Assembly: GCF_000337455.1 (NCBI RefSeq)
Contig: NZ_AOIU01000018.1
Location: 62,001 to 126,000, forward strand
Direction: 5' to 3'
Length of the DNA stretch: 64,000 nucleotides
Source of the DNA: Halosimplex carlsbadense 2-9-1
Lineage (GTDB): Archaea > Halobacteriota > Halobacteria > Halobacteriales > Haloarculaceae
In this document: positions 26,335-35,240 of the stretch, piece after piece
Layout of the letters: each line of letters opens with the position of its first letter
Numbering within the stretch: position 1 is the stretch's first letter
Made by a program: the position numbers and the translations under genes
The notes under the pieces: generated by a model
The model's database searches: none
Told to the model about the DNA's origin: nothing
Seen by the model: the letters and a program-made list of their open reading frames with translations, nothing else

Positions 26335-28851
26335 ATGCCTCGCGAACGAACAGCGACAGCCTGCTTGCTGGCCGCACTGGTCGTCGTCGGTACCCTCGTC
26401 GCCGTGGTGCCGGCCGGTGTGGCCGCCGCAGGGCCCTCCAGTTCGTCGGCAGCGGCGGACGCGTCCACCGATTCGGATGCGCTCGCGGCCGACACTCAGT
26501 CGAACAGCCCGTACGGGGACGTCGTCCCGACGGCGATCGAGAAGACCGACGACGCGACGATCGCGGGCGGCGTGGTGCTGCCCGAGAACTACAGCGTCCG
26601 CGCCGTCCCCGAGACGGTCAACGGCTCCATCGTGCGCGTCGAGGACGACCGCACAGTCTGGCAGCGGACGTTCTCGACCGCGAACGCGACGACCCAGATC
26701 GCCGAGATCGAAGTCGGCTCCGACGGCGACGTGTACGCGGTCGTCTCGACGCGACCGACGCAGGCCGACTCGTACCCGCCGGAGACGACCACCGAGGTCG
26801 TCCACCTCACCGACGACGGTGACCTGACCTGGCGCTACGACCTCGACACGAGCGGCTACGCGAGCGTCGGGTCGACCGGCGAGACGCTCCGCGCGACCGA
26901 CCAGGGCGTCGCGATCGCCCACGCGCTGCCCGACGGAGAGGGCGTCCGCCTGGCCGAACTGACCGGCGGTGACGCCATCTGGACCGATACCTACGACATC
27001 GACGCCGAGCCGACGACGCTCCGCGCGACCGACGACGGGTTCCTCGTCGCCGGGACGACCGGCTACTCGAACCCGTGGGTACTGCGGACCAGCGCCTCGG
27101 GCGCGGTCGAACTCAACACGACGGTCCGCGGGAACGTCGACCAGCGCGTCGCCGGCGCGGTCACGACCGACGACGGCGGCGTCCTCCTCGCGGGCACTCA
27201 GAGCTCCTTCGGCGGCGAGTTCAGCTCGAACGCCTGGGTCAGCCGCCTCGACGACGACGGGGTCACCCGCTGGAGCCGCGTCTACGGCGTCGACGCCCGC
27301 GCGAACGTTCAGGGTGTCGCCGCCCGCGACGGCGGCGTCCTTCTGGTCGAACGAGGCGGGTACTCGCTCGACGACGAGACGGAGGTCCGGCTCCGTGGCG
27401 TCGGCGCCGACGGCGCCCAGCGCTTCGTCGAATCCGCCGCGTTCACCGGCTCGGTGACCGCGACCCACTTCGGCGAGGACACCGTCACGCTGGCCGGCAT
27501 CGGCGACGCGCTCGCCGGGAACTACACGGTGAATACGACGACCGTCGACGTGCCCCGCCGCGACGACGGCGAGTACACCTTCGAGGCCGACGCGGGACCG
27601 ACCGCCAACGAGACGGTCTACCGCGGGCAGAACCTCCGCTTTGCCGACCCGAGCGCCGGCGACGAGCCCTACGAACTCCTCGCCCTGCCCGGCGAGCGCG
27701 ACGAGTTCGACCCCCACGTCGTCCGCCGGGTCGACCTCGCGGACGGCGAGGCGGTCCTCGAATCGGCGACGCTCCCCGCCGGGGAGTACGTCCTCCGGAA
27801 CGCCGACGGCGATCCGGTCGTCCTCGACGACGGGGAGGCCGTCGACACCGGTGACCGGTCGGCCGCCGCGTTCGACCTTCGCAGTCAGGACTTCTTCCGC
27901 CTCGAAACCAACCGGACGTTCGTCGACGCGGCCGCCGGCGAGAACGGCGTCTCGATGTCGCTGCACTCCCAGCGCACGAACTACGTCCTCCACGCCTCGG
28001 CGACTGACTCGAACGGCGAGTCCGTTTCGACCGGCGAACTCCGCGACGCCTTCGAGACCGTCGACGGCTTCGACGGCGTCGAGACGGTCGACGGCCGCCA
28101 GGTCGCCCGCATCGAAGTCGGCGACGTCGACGAACTCCGTCTGAACGTCTCCGCGGCCGCGTTCGATGCCGGTCTCTACGAGGTCACCGTCGCGAGCGTC
28201 GACACTCGCGAGGCCGGTGGAGCCGTCTCCGGGCGACTCGTCGTCGCCCAGGACACGGACCGCGAGATCGGTCTCTCGCTCAACCGGAGTTCGCTGACGG
28301 TTCCCACCGACGGGACGACGGCGGCGAACGTCACGCTGACCGACGTCGAAAACGGCATCTCCGCGCTCTCGCTGTCGGCCAACCGGACGGGCGATCCGGC
28401 TATCCGGCCGCGGCTTGACCTCCGCATCAACGCCTCCAGCATCTCGATAGGTGCCGGTGTCGGCCGCGACGAGGCGAGCACCTCCGCGACCGCCTTCGAC
28501 GGGTCGACCGCCAACGGGTCGGTCGAGGTCGGGACCCTGCGGATCGAGACCGACCGCTTCGGCGAGGAGACCGTCTCGACGGGCAACAACACCGTCACCT
28601 TCCGCGTCGAGTGGGTCGTCGACGAGGACGGCACCCCCTACTCCGTCCCCGACCCGATCACCGTCCCCGTCGAGGTCGTCGAGTCGACGAACGCGACCGA
28701 CGGCTCCGGTGAACCCGACGAGGGCGGCGTCGTCGGCGGTGGCTCCGACTCCGGCGGGAGCTCCGCGGGCGGCTCGGCCGGTGGCTCCGGTGGCGATTCG
28801 AGCGCATCCGGCAGCGAGACCGGAACCGCCGCGGCCGCCGCCGACCGGTAG
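26335..28851 (+). CDS. Large secreted surface protein
   Basis: This 838-residue protein has a Sec-type signal (MPRERTATACLLAALVVVGTLVA to AAAG). Residues about 80-420 contain repeated propeller-like blades with GVLLAGTQSSFG, GFLVAGTTGY and VVHLTDDGDLTWR. A middle region, NETVYRGQNLRF and EYVLRNADGDPVVLDDG, resembles repeats of haloarchaeal surface glycoproteins, and many N-x-S/T sites suggest N-glycosylation. The C-terminus is Gly/Ser-rich and ends AAAAADR with no membrane helix and no PGF-CTERM tail, so the means of anchoring, if any, is unclear. ATG 26335 is preferred over upstream TTG/GTG because it starts the signal peptide. Confidence 0.82.
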   Translation: MPRERTATACLLAALVVVGTLVAVVPAGVAAAGPSSSSAAADASTDSDALAADTQSNSPYGDVVPTAIEKTDDATIAGGVVLPENYSVRAVPETVNGSIVRVEDDRTVWQRTFSTANATTQIAEIEVGSDGDVYAVVSTRPTQADSYPPETTTEVVHLTDDGDLTWRYDLDTSGYASVGSTGETLRATDQGVAIAHALPDGEGVRLAELTGGDAIWTDTYDIDAEPTTLRATDDGFLVAGTTGYSNPWVLRTSASGAVELNTTVRGNVDQRVAGAVTTDDGGVLLAGTQSSFGGEFSSNAWVSRLDDDGVTRWSRVYGVDARANVQGVAARDGGVLLVERGGYSLDDETEVRLRGVGADGAQRFVESAAFTGSVTATHFGEDTVTLAGIGDALAGNYTVNTTTVDVPRRDDGEYTFEADAGPTANETVYRGQNLRFADPSAGDEPYELLALPGERDEFDPHVVRRVDLADGEAVLESATLPAGEYVLRNADGDPVVLDDGEAVDTGDRSAAAFDLRSQDFFRLETNRTFVDAAAGENGVSMSLHSQRTNYVLHASATDSNGESVSTGELRDAFETVDGFDGVETVDGRQVARIEVGDVDELRLNVSAAAFDAGLYEVTVASVDTREAGGAVSGRLVVAQDTDREIGLSLNRSSLTVPTDGTTAANVTLTDVENGISALSLSANRTGDPAIRPRLDLRINASSISIGAGVGRDEASTSATAFDGSTANGSVEVGTLRIETDRFGEETVSTGNNTVTFRVEWVVDEDGTPYSVPDPITVPVEVVESTNATDGSGEPDEGGVVGGGSDSGGSSAGGSAGGSGGDSSASGSETGTAAAAADR

Positions 28852-28959
28852 CGCACGGTAGTCTTCGACCTCCGCGGCTCGATTTCCGCGGCTCGATTTC
28901 TCCGACCTCGTTCTCCCAGCGGCCGCTCCGGGCCGCTCGCACGGGCTCGTGACGGCGAC

Positions 28960-29829
28960 TCAGTAGTCCCGCCAGCTGTGCTCGGGTTCCCAGCCGAGCA
29001 GCTCCCGGGCCTTGTCCGTCGAGATCAGCGACTCGTGACCGTCGAGCGAGCCGCGGACTTCGGCGTCGGGGTAGCACTCGGCAGCGAGCCGCTCCGAGGG
29101 GGCGTCGGCGCAGGTGTCGGCCGCGACGGCCCAGAACGCCTCGTGGCCGTCGAGGTCGGCCTCGACGGCGCGGCGGGCGATCGTCGCCGCGTCGGCGACG
29201 TGGAGGTACGAGAAGAGCGTCGAGCGCTCGCTCCTGCGGATCGCCTCCAGCGAGCGGTCGGTCCCGGCGATCCGCTCGCGGAGTCGATCGTCGGTCGCGA
29301 CCCAGGGGTACCGAAGCGAAGCGACCTGCGGCGCGTCCGGGCGGCGGCCGAAGCCGTCGCCGAGGACCTCGGTGGTGTGCTTGCCGAGCGCGTAGGGGTC
29401 CCGCGGCGTGAGCGGGTGGTCCTCGTCGACGGGGAGATAGCGCACGTCCGTTGGGGCGTCCTGGTAGTCGGCGCCCATGACGTTGATGCTGGAGGGGAGG
29501 ACGACGGCCTCCAGGCCGAGTTCCGTGGCGGCTTCGAGGACGTGGTAGGTCGACATCGCGTTGCTCTCGAAGGTGACGTGTTCGGGGTGGCTGACAGGCG
29601 TGGGGAGCGTGCCCATGTGGACGACCGCGTCGGCACCGCTCGCTGCGAGCGAGCCGTAGGTCTCGCCGGCGTCGAGCAGGTCGGTGGTGCGGTAGCTGTC
29701 GGCCACGTCCTCGCGACGGTCGCCGCGGGAGAGGTCGGCGGTCTCGTAGCCGGCGTCGGCGAACTCTCGGAGGATGGCCTCGCCGATCGTCCCGTTGCCG
29801 CCGGTCACGGCCACGCGGTCGATGCTCAT
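28960..29829 (-). CDS. NAD-dependent epimerase/dehydratase
   Basis: This 289-residue extended short-chain dehydrogenase has the Rossmann motif VAVTGGNGTIGEAILREF at residues 6-23, catalytic Ser/Thr region VLPSSINVMG and active-site DPYALGKHTTE (YxxxK). It acts on an NDP-sugar or, as in uronate dehydrogenases of this group, on a free sugar acid. The substrate cannot be settled. It lies next to a GH5 hydrolase on the same strand with a 59-base gap, so a joint carbohydrate function is plausible. Confidence 0.9.
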   Translation of the reverse strand: MSIDRVAVTGGNGTIGEAILREFADAGYETADLSRGDRREDVADSYRTTDLLDAGETYGSLAASGADAVVHMGTLPTPVSHPEHVTFESNAMSTYHVLEAATELGLEAVVLPSSINVMGADYQDAPTDVRYLPVDEDHPLTPRDPYALGKHTTEVLGDGFGRRPDAPQVASLRYPWVATDDRLRERIAGTDRSLEAIRRSERSTLFSYLHVADAATIARRAVEADLDGHEAFWAVAADTCADAPSERLAAECYPDAEVRGSLDGHESLISTDKARELLGWEPEHSWRDY

Positions 29830-29888
29830 GGCCGGTGGTGGGCGGACCGGCGAAAATAGCTACCGGCCGGGGAAATTCGGTCCGCGAG

Positions 29889-30869
29889 TCAGTACTCCCG
29901 AAGGAGTTCCAGCATCTCCCGATCCAGGTCGTGGCCGTGCCAGTCCTCGTAGTCGACGTCCGACCGCTCGCTGTCGAGGACGCCGAAGGGACCGCGGAAG
30001 TTCCACAGCGCCCAGCCCCAGCCGGCTTCCTCCCACAGCGAGAGGGCGTCTTCCATCCACGAGAGGGTCACGTCGTGGGGCGTGTGGTTGTAGACGCCCC
30101 ACTCGCCGACGTGGACCCCGACGCCCATCGACTCCAGCCGCTCCCACTGGGCGATCCGGGTCGCACGCAGCCACTCGCGGTCGTGGACCTTCCCCGCGCC
30201 GTCGAGGTAGGGCCAGGTCGGCGGTTCGTCGAGATTCACGTCGGTCCACTCGGCCTCGTGGTGCGTGAGCGGGAACGGGTCGTACCCGCGGGTCGACTGG
30301 GCGCACTCGGTGTCGGCGAGTTCGAACACCGGCTCCCGGCCGTAGCGCATCCCGTCGGCGACGACGAGCCGGTCGGGGTCGACCTCGTGGATCGCTTCGA
30401 CGGTGTCGCGGACCACGTCGGCGTAGGCGCCGTGGCTCGTCTCGGCGGGCTCGTTGATCAGGTCGAAACTCACCTCCTCGCTGGAGATCCCCTCGTAGCG
30501 CTCGGCGAACCGACGCCAGTGCTCGGCGAACACGTCCCGGGTCTCGGAATCGGTCCACAGGTCCGTCTCCTCGGGCGGGTCGGCGACCGTGAATCCCGGC
30601 CCGCGATGGAAGTTGAGGTTGACGTGGACGCCGTGTTCGCGCCCGTACTCCACCGCTTCGTCGATCTCTTCGAGGGCGTCCTCGTCGAAGTCGAGCCAGC
30701 CGTCGCCCGTCCAGCAGCGGTAGTCCATCGGCAGTCGCGCGAAGTCGAAGCCCCACTCGGCCATCCACTCGAAGTCTTCCTCGCGGAAGCGCTCCTCGTC
30801 GTCGGCCATGAACTTCGCCTGGAGATTGAACCCGCGCCACCGCGGCAGCGAACTTCCGTCGGCGTTCAT
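29889..30869 (-). CDS. Glycoside hydrolase family 5 (cellulase-like)
   Basis: This 326-residue (beta/alpha)8 hydrolase has the GH5 landmarks. WGFDFARLPMDYR carries the conserved Arg. HGVHVNLNFHRGPG holds the His pair. FDLINEPAE contains the acid/base Glu after Asn, and VGVHVGEWGVYNH contains the nucleophile Glu. The closing Trp in ALWNFRGPFG completes the sugar-binding cleft. There is no signal peptide, so it would act inside the cell on imported oligosaccharides, or leave by an unrecognised route. The specificity (beta-glucan, mannan or other) cannot be read. Promoter at about 30939-30953. Confidence 0.92.
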   Translation of the reverse strand: MNADGSSLPRWRGFNLQAKFMADDEERFREEDFEWMAEWGFDFARLPMDYRCWTGDGWLDFDEDALEEIDEAVEYGREHGVHVNLNFHRGPGFTVADPPEETDLWTDSETRDVFAEHWRRFAERYEGISSEEVSFDLINEPAETSHGAYADVVRDTVEAIHEVDPDRLVVADGMRYGREPVFELADTECAQSTRGYDPFPLTHHEAEWTDVNLDEPPTWPYLDGAGKVHDREWLRATRIAQWERLESMGVGVHVGEWGVYNHTPHDVTLSWMEDALSLWEEAGWGWALWNFRGPFGVLDSERSDVDYEDWHGHDLDREMLELLREY

Positions 30870-30938
30870 GGCTACCCGCCCGGCCGCCCCCGAGGTAAGT
30901 CCGCGGCTCCCGGAAGTTCGCGCCCCGTTCGAGAACGT

Positions 30939-30953
30939 ATAATATTTTTATAA
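30939..30953 (-). promoter_or_regulatory. TATA region upstream of the GH5 gene
   Basis: The minus strand reads TATAAAAATATTATA here, in a GC-rich context, about 70-80 nt before the GH5 ATG at 30869. This implies an untranslated leader of about 45 nt. It is the only strong A/T box in that gap. Confidence 0.5.
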
Positions 30954-31019
30954 TAGGTAAGATCTTGAATATTATAGCTTCGTTCGGTAGATTCAGCGAA
31001 TGGACGTAGCAATCCACCG

Positions 31020-31482
31020 TGGCGCGCGCTGTCGCGAGTCTCGTCTTCCTCGTGAGTAGCGAGGGAGCGAAGGTCCCTCGGACGGTTCGCGCGGCGTTGC
31101 CGCGCGAAGACGAAGCGAGCGAGGGTCAGCGAGAGCTTCGCTCTCGCCAGACGCGACGGCATCGGGCGAGGGATGAGCATCGAAGCGAACGCCGTGAGCG
31201 AGAAGCGCAATCGGCTGGGGAGGTGTGTGGCTGGTTGCGGTTGCTGGCGCGGTGCAGTTCCTGGTGGACTGAAAGGGCGAGGCGCGCTCGCGTTCGCGTG
31301 GTCGCCTGAGCGGGCACTATCCGCGCGGGCGGTGCCGAGAGCGCGGATATCCCGTCTCAGCGACCGCGAGCGCGTCGAGGGCTTTCAACGCTCACTGCCG
31401 AATGCGGTCAGAACAACTCCAAGCGAGCGCGCCGAGGGCTTTCATCGCTTGCTGTCCCCGGTGAGTGCGGTCGCTGTCGTTC
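31020..31482 (+). repeat. Long GC-rich intergenic repeat, left copy
   Basis: A non-coding repeat of about 460 bp begins TGGCGCGCGCTGTCG. It contains AATCGGCTGGGGAGG, GTGCAGTTCCTGG, GGACTGAAAGGGCGAG, GGATATCCC, and two tandem CGAGGGCTTTCA units near 31376 and 31428. The same landmarks occur in reverse orientation at 32415-32802, on the other side of the pirin gene. Similar repeats are scattered in haloarchaeal genomes to my knowledge; their role is unknown. Small open frames within it look like shadows of the repeat's GC skew, not genes. The 170 bases following it are AT-rich and hold the pirin promoter. Confidence 0.75.
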
Positions 31483-31589
31483 GATTCATTCCATGACTCG
31501 TACAATCATAAACTACCGATACGTGAGCAGGTAAACGGATCGGCATTCAAGAGACAACTTCACGATGCGTACATCATTACCTAAAAAAT

Positions 31590-31598
31590 CTTATAGTA
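31590..31598 (+). promoter_or_regulatory. TATA box of the second pirin gene
   Basis: CTTATAGTA, preceded by an A-rich run, lies about 66 nt upstream of the ATG at 31660, giving a leader of roughly 40 nt. It lies outside the flanking inverted repeat. Confidence 0.5.
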
Positions 31599-31659
31599 TT
31601 GAATACGATTCGCCGTCGACCGCCGAGTATTAGTTCGCCCGGGTTTTACCAAGCGGTAA

Positions 31660-32415
31660 ATGAGTGTGGACGACGACACGGACGGCGACGTCGAGGTACA
31701 GGCTACGACGGACATCACACATCAGGGCGGGATGCGCGGGAATCGGGTGATGCCGACGCCGGTGCGGGACCACCTCGATCCGTTCGTCGTCTTCGAGCGC
31801 TTCTTCATCGCGGCCGACCAGGGCTTCGACACCCATCCCCACCGCGGGTTCGAGATCGTCTCGTACATGGTCGAGGGCGGGATGGTCCACGAGGACTCGC
31901 TGGGCGAATCCCACACCGCCTATCCGGGCGACGCGATGCGTATCACGACCGGGAGCGGCATCGAGCACTCCGAACTCCCGGCCGACGGCGCGGCCTGCAA
32001 CGGCCTCCAGCTGTGGGTGAACCTCCCCCGCGACCGGAAAGAGGACGACCCCGGATTCGCGAACGTGAGCGCCGAGGAGTTGCCGACCGAAGACGCCGGG
32101 GACGCGACGGTGACGACCGTCGTCGGCGAGGGGTCGCCGATCGAACTCGCGACCGACGTGACCTACCTCGACGTGACGGTCGAGGGGTCGTGGACCTGGG
32201 ACCCGCCCGCGGGTTGGTCCGGTTTCCTGTACGGGATCGAGGGCTCGGGAACCGTCGACGGCGAGCCGTTCGGCGTCGAGGAGTTCGCGGCGCTGGAGCG
32301 GATCGGCGACGGGACGCGCGTCACCGTCGAGAGCGACGATGGCGTTCGCCTGGCTGCCATCGCCGGCGAACCCCACGGCGAGCCGATCGTCCAGCGCGGC
32401 CCCTTCGTGGAGTAG
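31660..32415 (+). CDS. Pirin family protein (second copy)
   Basis: This 251-residue bicupin has the canonical pirin metal site THPHRGFEIVSY, then GSGIEHSELP, then LQLWVNLPRD. The His/His/Glu/His set that binds iron is complete, unlike the substituted first pirin. Members include quercetinase-type dioxygenases and redox-sensing regulators; the role here is not known. The gene is bracketed by inverted copies of a GC-rich repeat whose outer ends are perfect 15-bp inverted repeats, so the unit of about 1.78 kb looks like a cassette. A TATA box lies at 31590. Confidence 0.94.
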   Translation: MSVDDDTDGDVEVQATTDITHQGGMRGNRVMPTPVRDHLDPFVVFERFFIAADQGFDTHPHRGFEIVSYMVEGGMVHEDSLGESHTAYPGDAMRITTGSGIEHSELPADGAACNGLQLWVNLPRDRKEDDPGFANVSAEELPTEDAGDATVTTVVGEGSPIELATDVTYLDVTVEGSWTWDPPAGWSGFLYGIEGSGTVDGEPFGVEEFAALERIGDGTRVTVESDDGVRLAAIAGEPHGEPIVQRGPFVE

Positions 32416-32802
32416 TCGACGGACACCGCTGAAAGCCCTCGACCCGCTCGCTAGCTGATGGTACGACCGCACTCACTGTGGACAGCGAGCGATGAAAGCC
32501 CTCGACGCGCTCGCGGTCGCTGCGCGGGATATCCTCGGTCGCTTCGCGACCTCGGATAGTGGCCCACTCAGACGACTAAACTGGACGCGAGCGCGTCTCG
32601 CCCTTTCAGTCCGCCAGGAACTGCACCGCGACCACCCCGCACGGCACCGCAAACAGCCACGAACCTCCCCAGCCGATTCGCTCGCCTTCGGCTCGCTCAT
32701 CCCTCGCACGGTGCCGTCGCGCGCACGAGAGCGCGCCAACGTCAGAGCAAGCTCTGACGGCCCTCGGAATCGCAGGCGATTCCGAGACGACAGCGCGCGC
32801 CA
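32415..32802 (-). repeat. Long GC-rich intergenic repeat, right copy (inverted)
   Basis: This is the reverse-oriented counterpart of the repeat at 31020-31482. Its outer end CGACAGCGCGCGCCA (32788-32802) is the exact complement of the left copy's first 15 bases. Inner landmarks, read on the minus strand, include AATCGGCTGGGGAGG, GTGCAGTTCCTGG, GGACTGAAAGGGCGAG, GGATATCCCG and two CGAGGGCTTTCA units. It fills the whole gap between the pirin gene and the iron alcohol dehydrogenase gene. It is not coding. Confidence 0.75.
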
Positions 32803-32812
32803 CTACCTCTGA

Positions 32813-34048
32813 TCACCAAGCGTCGTCGAGAACGCCCTCGATGTCCTCTGTCGTAGGATTCAGGCCCTCCGGCGCGGCGTCCATCAGACTGTCCTCGCGG
32901 ATCTCGGCGGCGATGGCGGGGAAGTCCTCGCGCGAGAGACCGTCGAGTTCGCGGAGCCGGTCGGGCAGTTCCAGGTCGTCGCTGACGGCTGCCACGGCTT
33001 CGATCACGCGCTCGGCGAGTTCCTCGCCGGTCGCGCCCTGGCCGTCCACGTCGAAGGCCTCGGCGAGCAGTCCGCGGCGGCCGTCGACCTCGTCGAAGAC
33101 GTACCGGAGGACGTGCGGTGCGAGGATGCCGTGGACGGTGCCCTGGTGGGCGTCGTAGTCGTGCGAGAAGCCGTGGCCGAAGGCGTGGATCACCGAGGCG
33201 CGATAGGCGTCGGGCGTCGAGATGCCGTACTGCGCGAGGACGACGCCCGCGACCGCCTCGTAGAGCTTCTCCTCGTCCATGTCGTCGTCGGGCAGCGTCT
33301 CGAAGCCCGAGCTCATGAGCGACAGGGCGCGCATCGCGGTCCCGTCGGTGACGGGCGTGCGATACGGCGAGTAGAGACACTCGACGGCCTTGTCGAAGCC
33401 GTTCATCGCGGAAGCGCAGAGGACGCCCTTCGGCGTCGTCTCGAACAGCGCCAGGTCGTAGACCAGTGCGGTCGGCATCAGCCGGCGGTCGCCGACCGAG
33501 CCGTTGGGGATTTCGTCGTCGGGAACGCCTCCGGGGTCCAGCGAGAGGCTCACGCCGGCGATGACCGAGAGGTCGGCGCCGGCCAGCGTCGTCGGGACGG
33601 CGACGATCGGCACCGGGTCGCGGTCCTCGCCGACTTCGACCCCACCCTCGTCGATCGACTGCTCGGCGACCGTCCGGAGGTCGTCGTGCGACGAGAGCGC
33701 GCTGGCGACCTTCGCCACGTCGAGACTGCTGCCGCTCCCGACCGCGACGACGGCGTCGATCCCCGCTTCGCGGACGCGCTCTGCCGCGTCGAGTCCTGTC
33801 TTCAGGTACTTCTCGGGCGTCGTCTCGTCGAAGACGCCGGCGAGACGGTCGCCCAGGCCGGCCTCGACGGGGTCCATCACGTCGCGGTTGGCGCCGACGT
33901 TCGCACCGGTGACCACGAGCGCGTCGTCGCAGTCGCGGGCACCGAGCAACTCGCTCAGATCCCCGGCCGCACCCCGACGGCACCGGAGTTCACCGGGGGC
34001 GTAGTCGAACGCGAACTGCCGGTCTCCCCGCTCGCTTTCGGCCGTCAT
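32813..34048 (-). CDS. Iron-containing alcohol dehydrogenase family protein
   Basis: This 411-residue group III alcohol dehydrogenase has an NAD(P)-binding AVVAVGSGSSLDVAKVAS near residue 100 and VPTTLAGADLS for the phosphate region. Metal ligands are suggested by ASAMNGFDKAVE (Asp), VIHAFGHGFSH (two His) and HQGTVHGIL (final His). The family reduces aldehydes or ketones or acts on lactaldehyde, maleylacetate and glycerol. The substrate is not determinable. It abuts the right inverted repeat with almost no gap and is transcribed toward it. Confidence 0.92.
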   Translation of the reverse strand: MTAESERGDRQFAFDYAPGELRCRRGAAGDLSELLGARDCDDALVVTGANVGANRDVMDPVEAGLGDRLAGVFDETTPEKYLKTGLDAAERVREAGIDAVVAVGSGSSLDVAKVASALSSHDDLRTVAEQSIDEGGVEVGEDRDPVPIVAVPTTLAGADLSVIAGVSLSLDPGGVPDDEIPNGSVGDRRLMPTALVYDLALFETTPKGVLCASAMNGFDKAVECLYSPYRTPVTDGTAMRALSLMSSGFETLPDDDMDEEKLYEAVAGVVLAQYGISTPDAYRASVIHAFGHGFSHDYDAHQGTVHGILAPHVLRYVFDEVDGRRGLLAEAFDVDGQGATGEELAERVIEAVAAVSDDLELPDRLRELDGLSREDFPAIAAEIREDSLMDAAPEGLNPTTEDIEGVLDDAW

Positions 34049-34168
34049 ACCCGCACGTTGTGCGGATCGGCGCTTAAGTCCCCCGTCTCGGCGAGTTCCC
34101 CGGTGGCACTCTCGTCACGACAGCGAATTTATGTCTATCGATCGTACAGTCTATCGGTGTGACAACCG

Positions 34169-35164
34169 ATGACGAACGACACCGACGGGACACGCGAATG
34201 GACCAGACGCGGGATTCTCCGGCGGACGGGCGCGGTCGGGACGGCCGCGCTGGCGGCCGGCTGTGCCGGCGGAACGGCGTCGAGCGACACGGAGACGGCG
34301 ACCGAGGCGGCGACACGGACAGTATCGAGCGGGAGTGAGACACCGGCGGAGACGGCCGAGCGCGCGTTCCCGCCGGAGCAGCGGACCGAGTGGGGGAGGG
34401 AAGTGGATCTCGGCGAGGGGACGGTGACGACGTTCACGACGGCCGACCCGTCGGGGGGAACGGATTCGCACGGTGTCCTGCTGGAGCGGGACGCGCTCCG
34501 TGGGCTTCCGTCGGCAGGGACGCTCGAATCGGCCGGCGAGGGGGAGTTCGACGACAAGTACGGCTCGAAGGGGGGTGCGGCGGCGATCCACACGAAGTGG
34601 TCGCTGCAGTTTTTCGTGCCGTTCCCGTCGGCTCCGGACACGCCGATCACCTTCCTCGGGTTCAACTGGAACCCCGGGGGTCACCCACCGGCGGGCGTCT
34701 GGACCGTCCCGCACTTCGACGTGCACTTCCACATGCGCCCGCCCGAGGCGGTCGACGAGATCGACGGGCCGCGAGCGCCCGAGTACTCGCTCCCCGAACG
34801 GTACGTCCCGGAGGGGTACGTGCGACCGCCCGACGAGTCCGCGCGAGTCATCACTGACATGGGCGAGCACCTGTTCGACCCGAGTGCGCCCGAGCACGAC
34901 GGCGGGGCGTTCACGAACACGCTCATCTGGGGGGTCGCCGACGGCGGTGACGGCTTTGGCGAACTCTCGTTCGTCGAACCGATGGTCACGCGTGAGTTCC
35001 TTCGGAACCACACCGGGACGGTCCGCCGGACGATCGCACAGCCCGACACCTACCGGAGCGCCGGTGCCTACCCGACCGAATACTCGGTCCGCGACGTGCC
35101 CGAGCGCGAGGCCGTCGCCGTCGTCGTCGGCGCGTTCGAGCGCTTCGAGGGGGACGACCGATAG
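34169..35164 (+). CDS. Tat lipoprotein of unknown function
   Basis: This 331-residue exported lipoprotein has a twin-arginine signal TRRGILRRTGAVGTAALAA and lipobox GCAG. A Thr/Ser/Glu linker reaches about residue 60. The mature domain contains the aromatic and His-rich run VPHFDVHFHMRPPEAV and AAIHTKWSLQFFVPFP, suggestive of a metal-binding beta fold; some resemblance to DUF5602/TTHB210-like proteins is suspected but unverified. An AATTTATG box lies about 40 nt upstream. It is followed by a VOC protein, which probably has its own start region. Confidence 0.8.
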   Translation: MTNDTDGTREWTRRGILRRTGAVGTAALAAGCAGGTASSDTETATEAATRTVSSGSETPAETAERAFPPEQRTEWGREVDLGEGTVTTFTTADPSGGTDSHGVLLERDALRGLPSAGTLESAGEGEFDDKYGSKGGAAAIHTKWSLQFFVPFPSAPDTPITFLGFNWNPGGHPPAGVWTVPHFDVHFHMRPPEAVDEIDGPRAPEYSLPERYVPEGYVRPPDESARVITDMGEHLFDPSAPEHDGGAFTNTLIWGVADGGDGFGELSFVEPMVTREFLRNHTGTVRRTIAQPDTYRSAGAYPTEYSVRDVPEREAVAVVVGAFERFEGDDR

Positions 35165-35240
35165 CAGACGCGCCCGGTCGGTCGTCCGGTCGCCCGGCGT
35201 TCCGAAGGTATTTGCCGGTTCACCCGTACCCTCGCACGTC

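Noticed and set aside
31019-31496. Short open frames inside the left GC-rich repeat
   Set aside because: The right copy of the repeat does not preserve the same frame, and the translations are Arg/Ala-rich low complexity.
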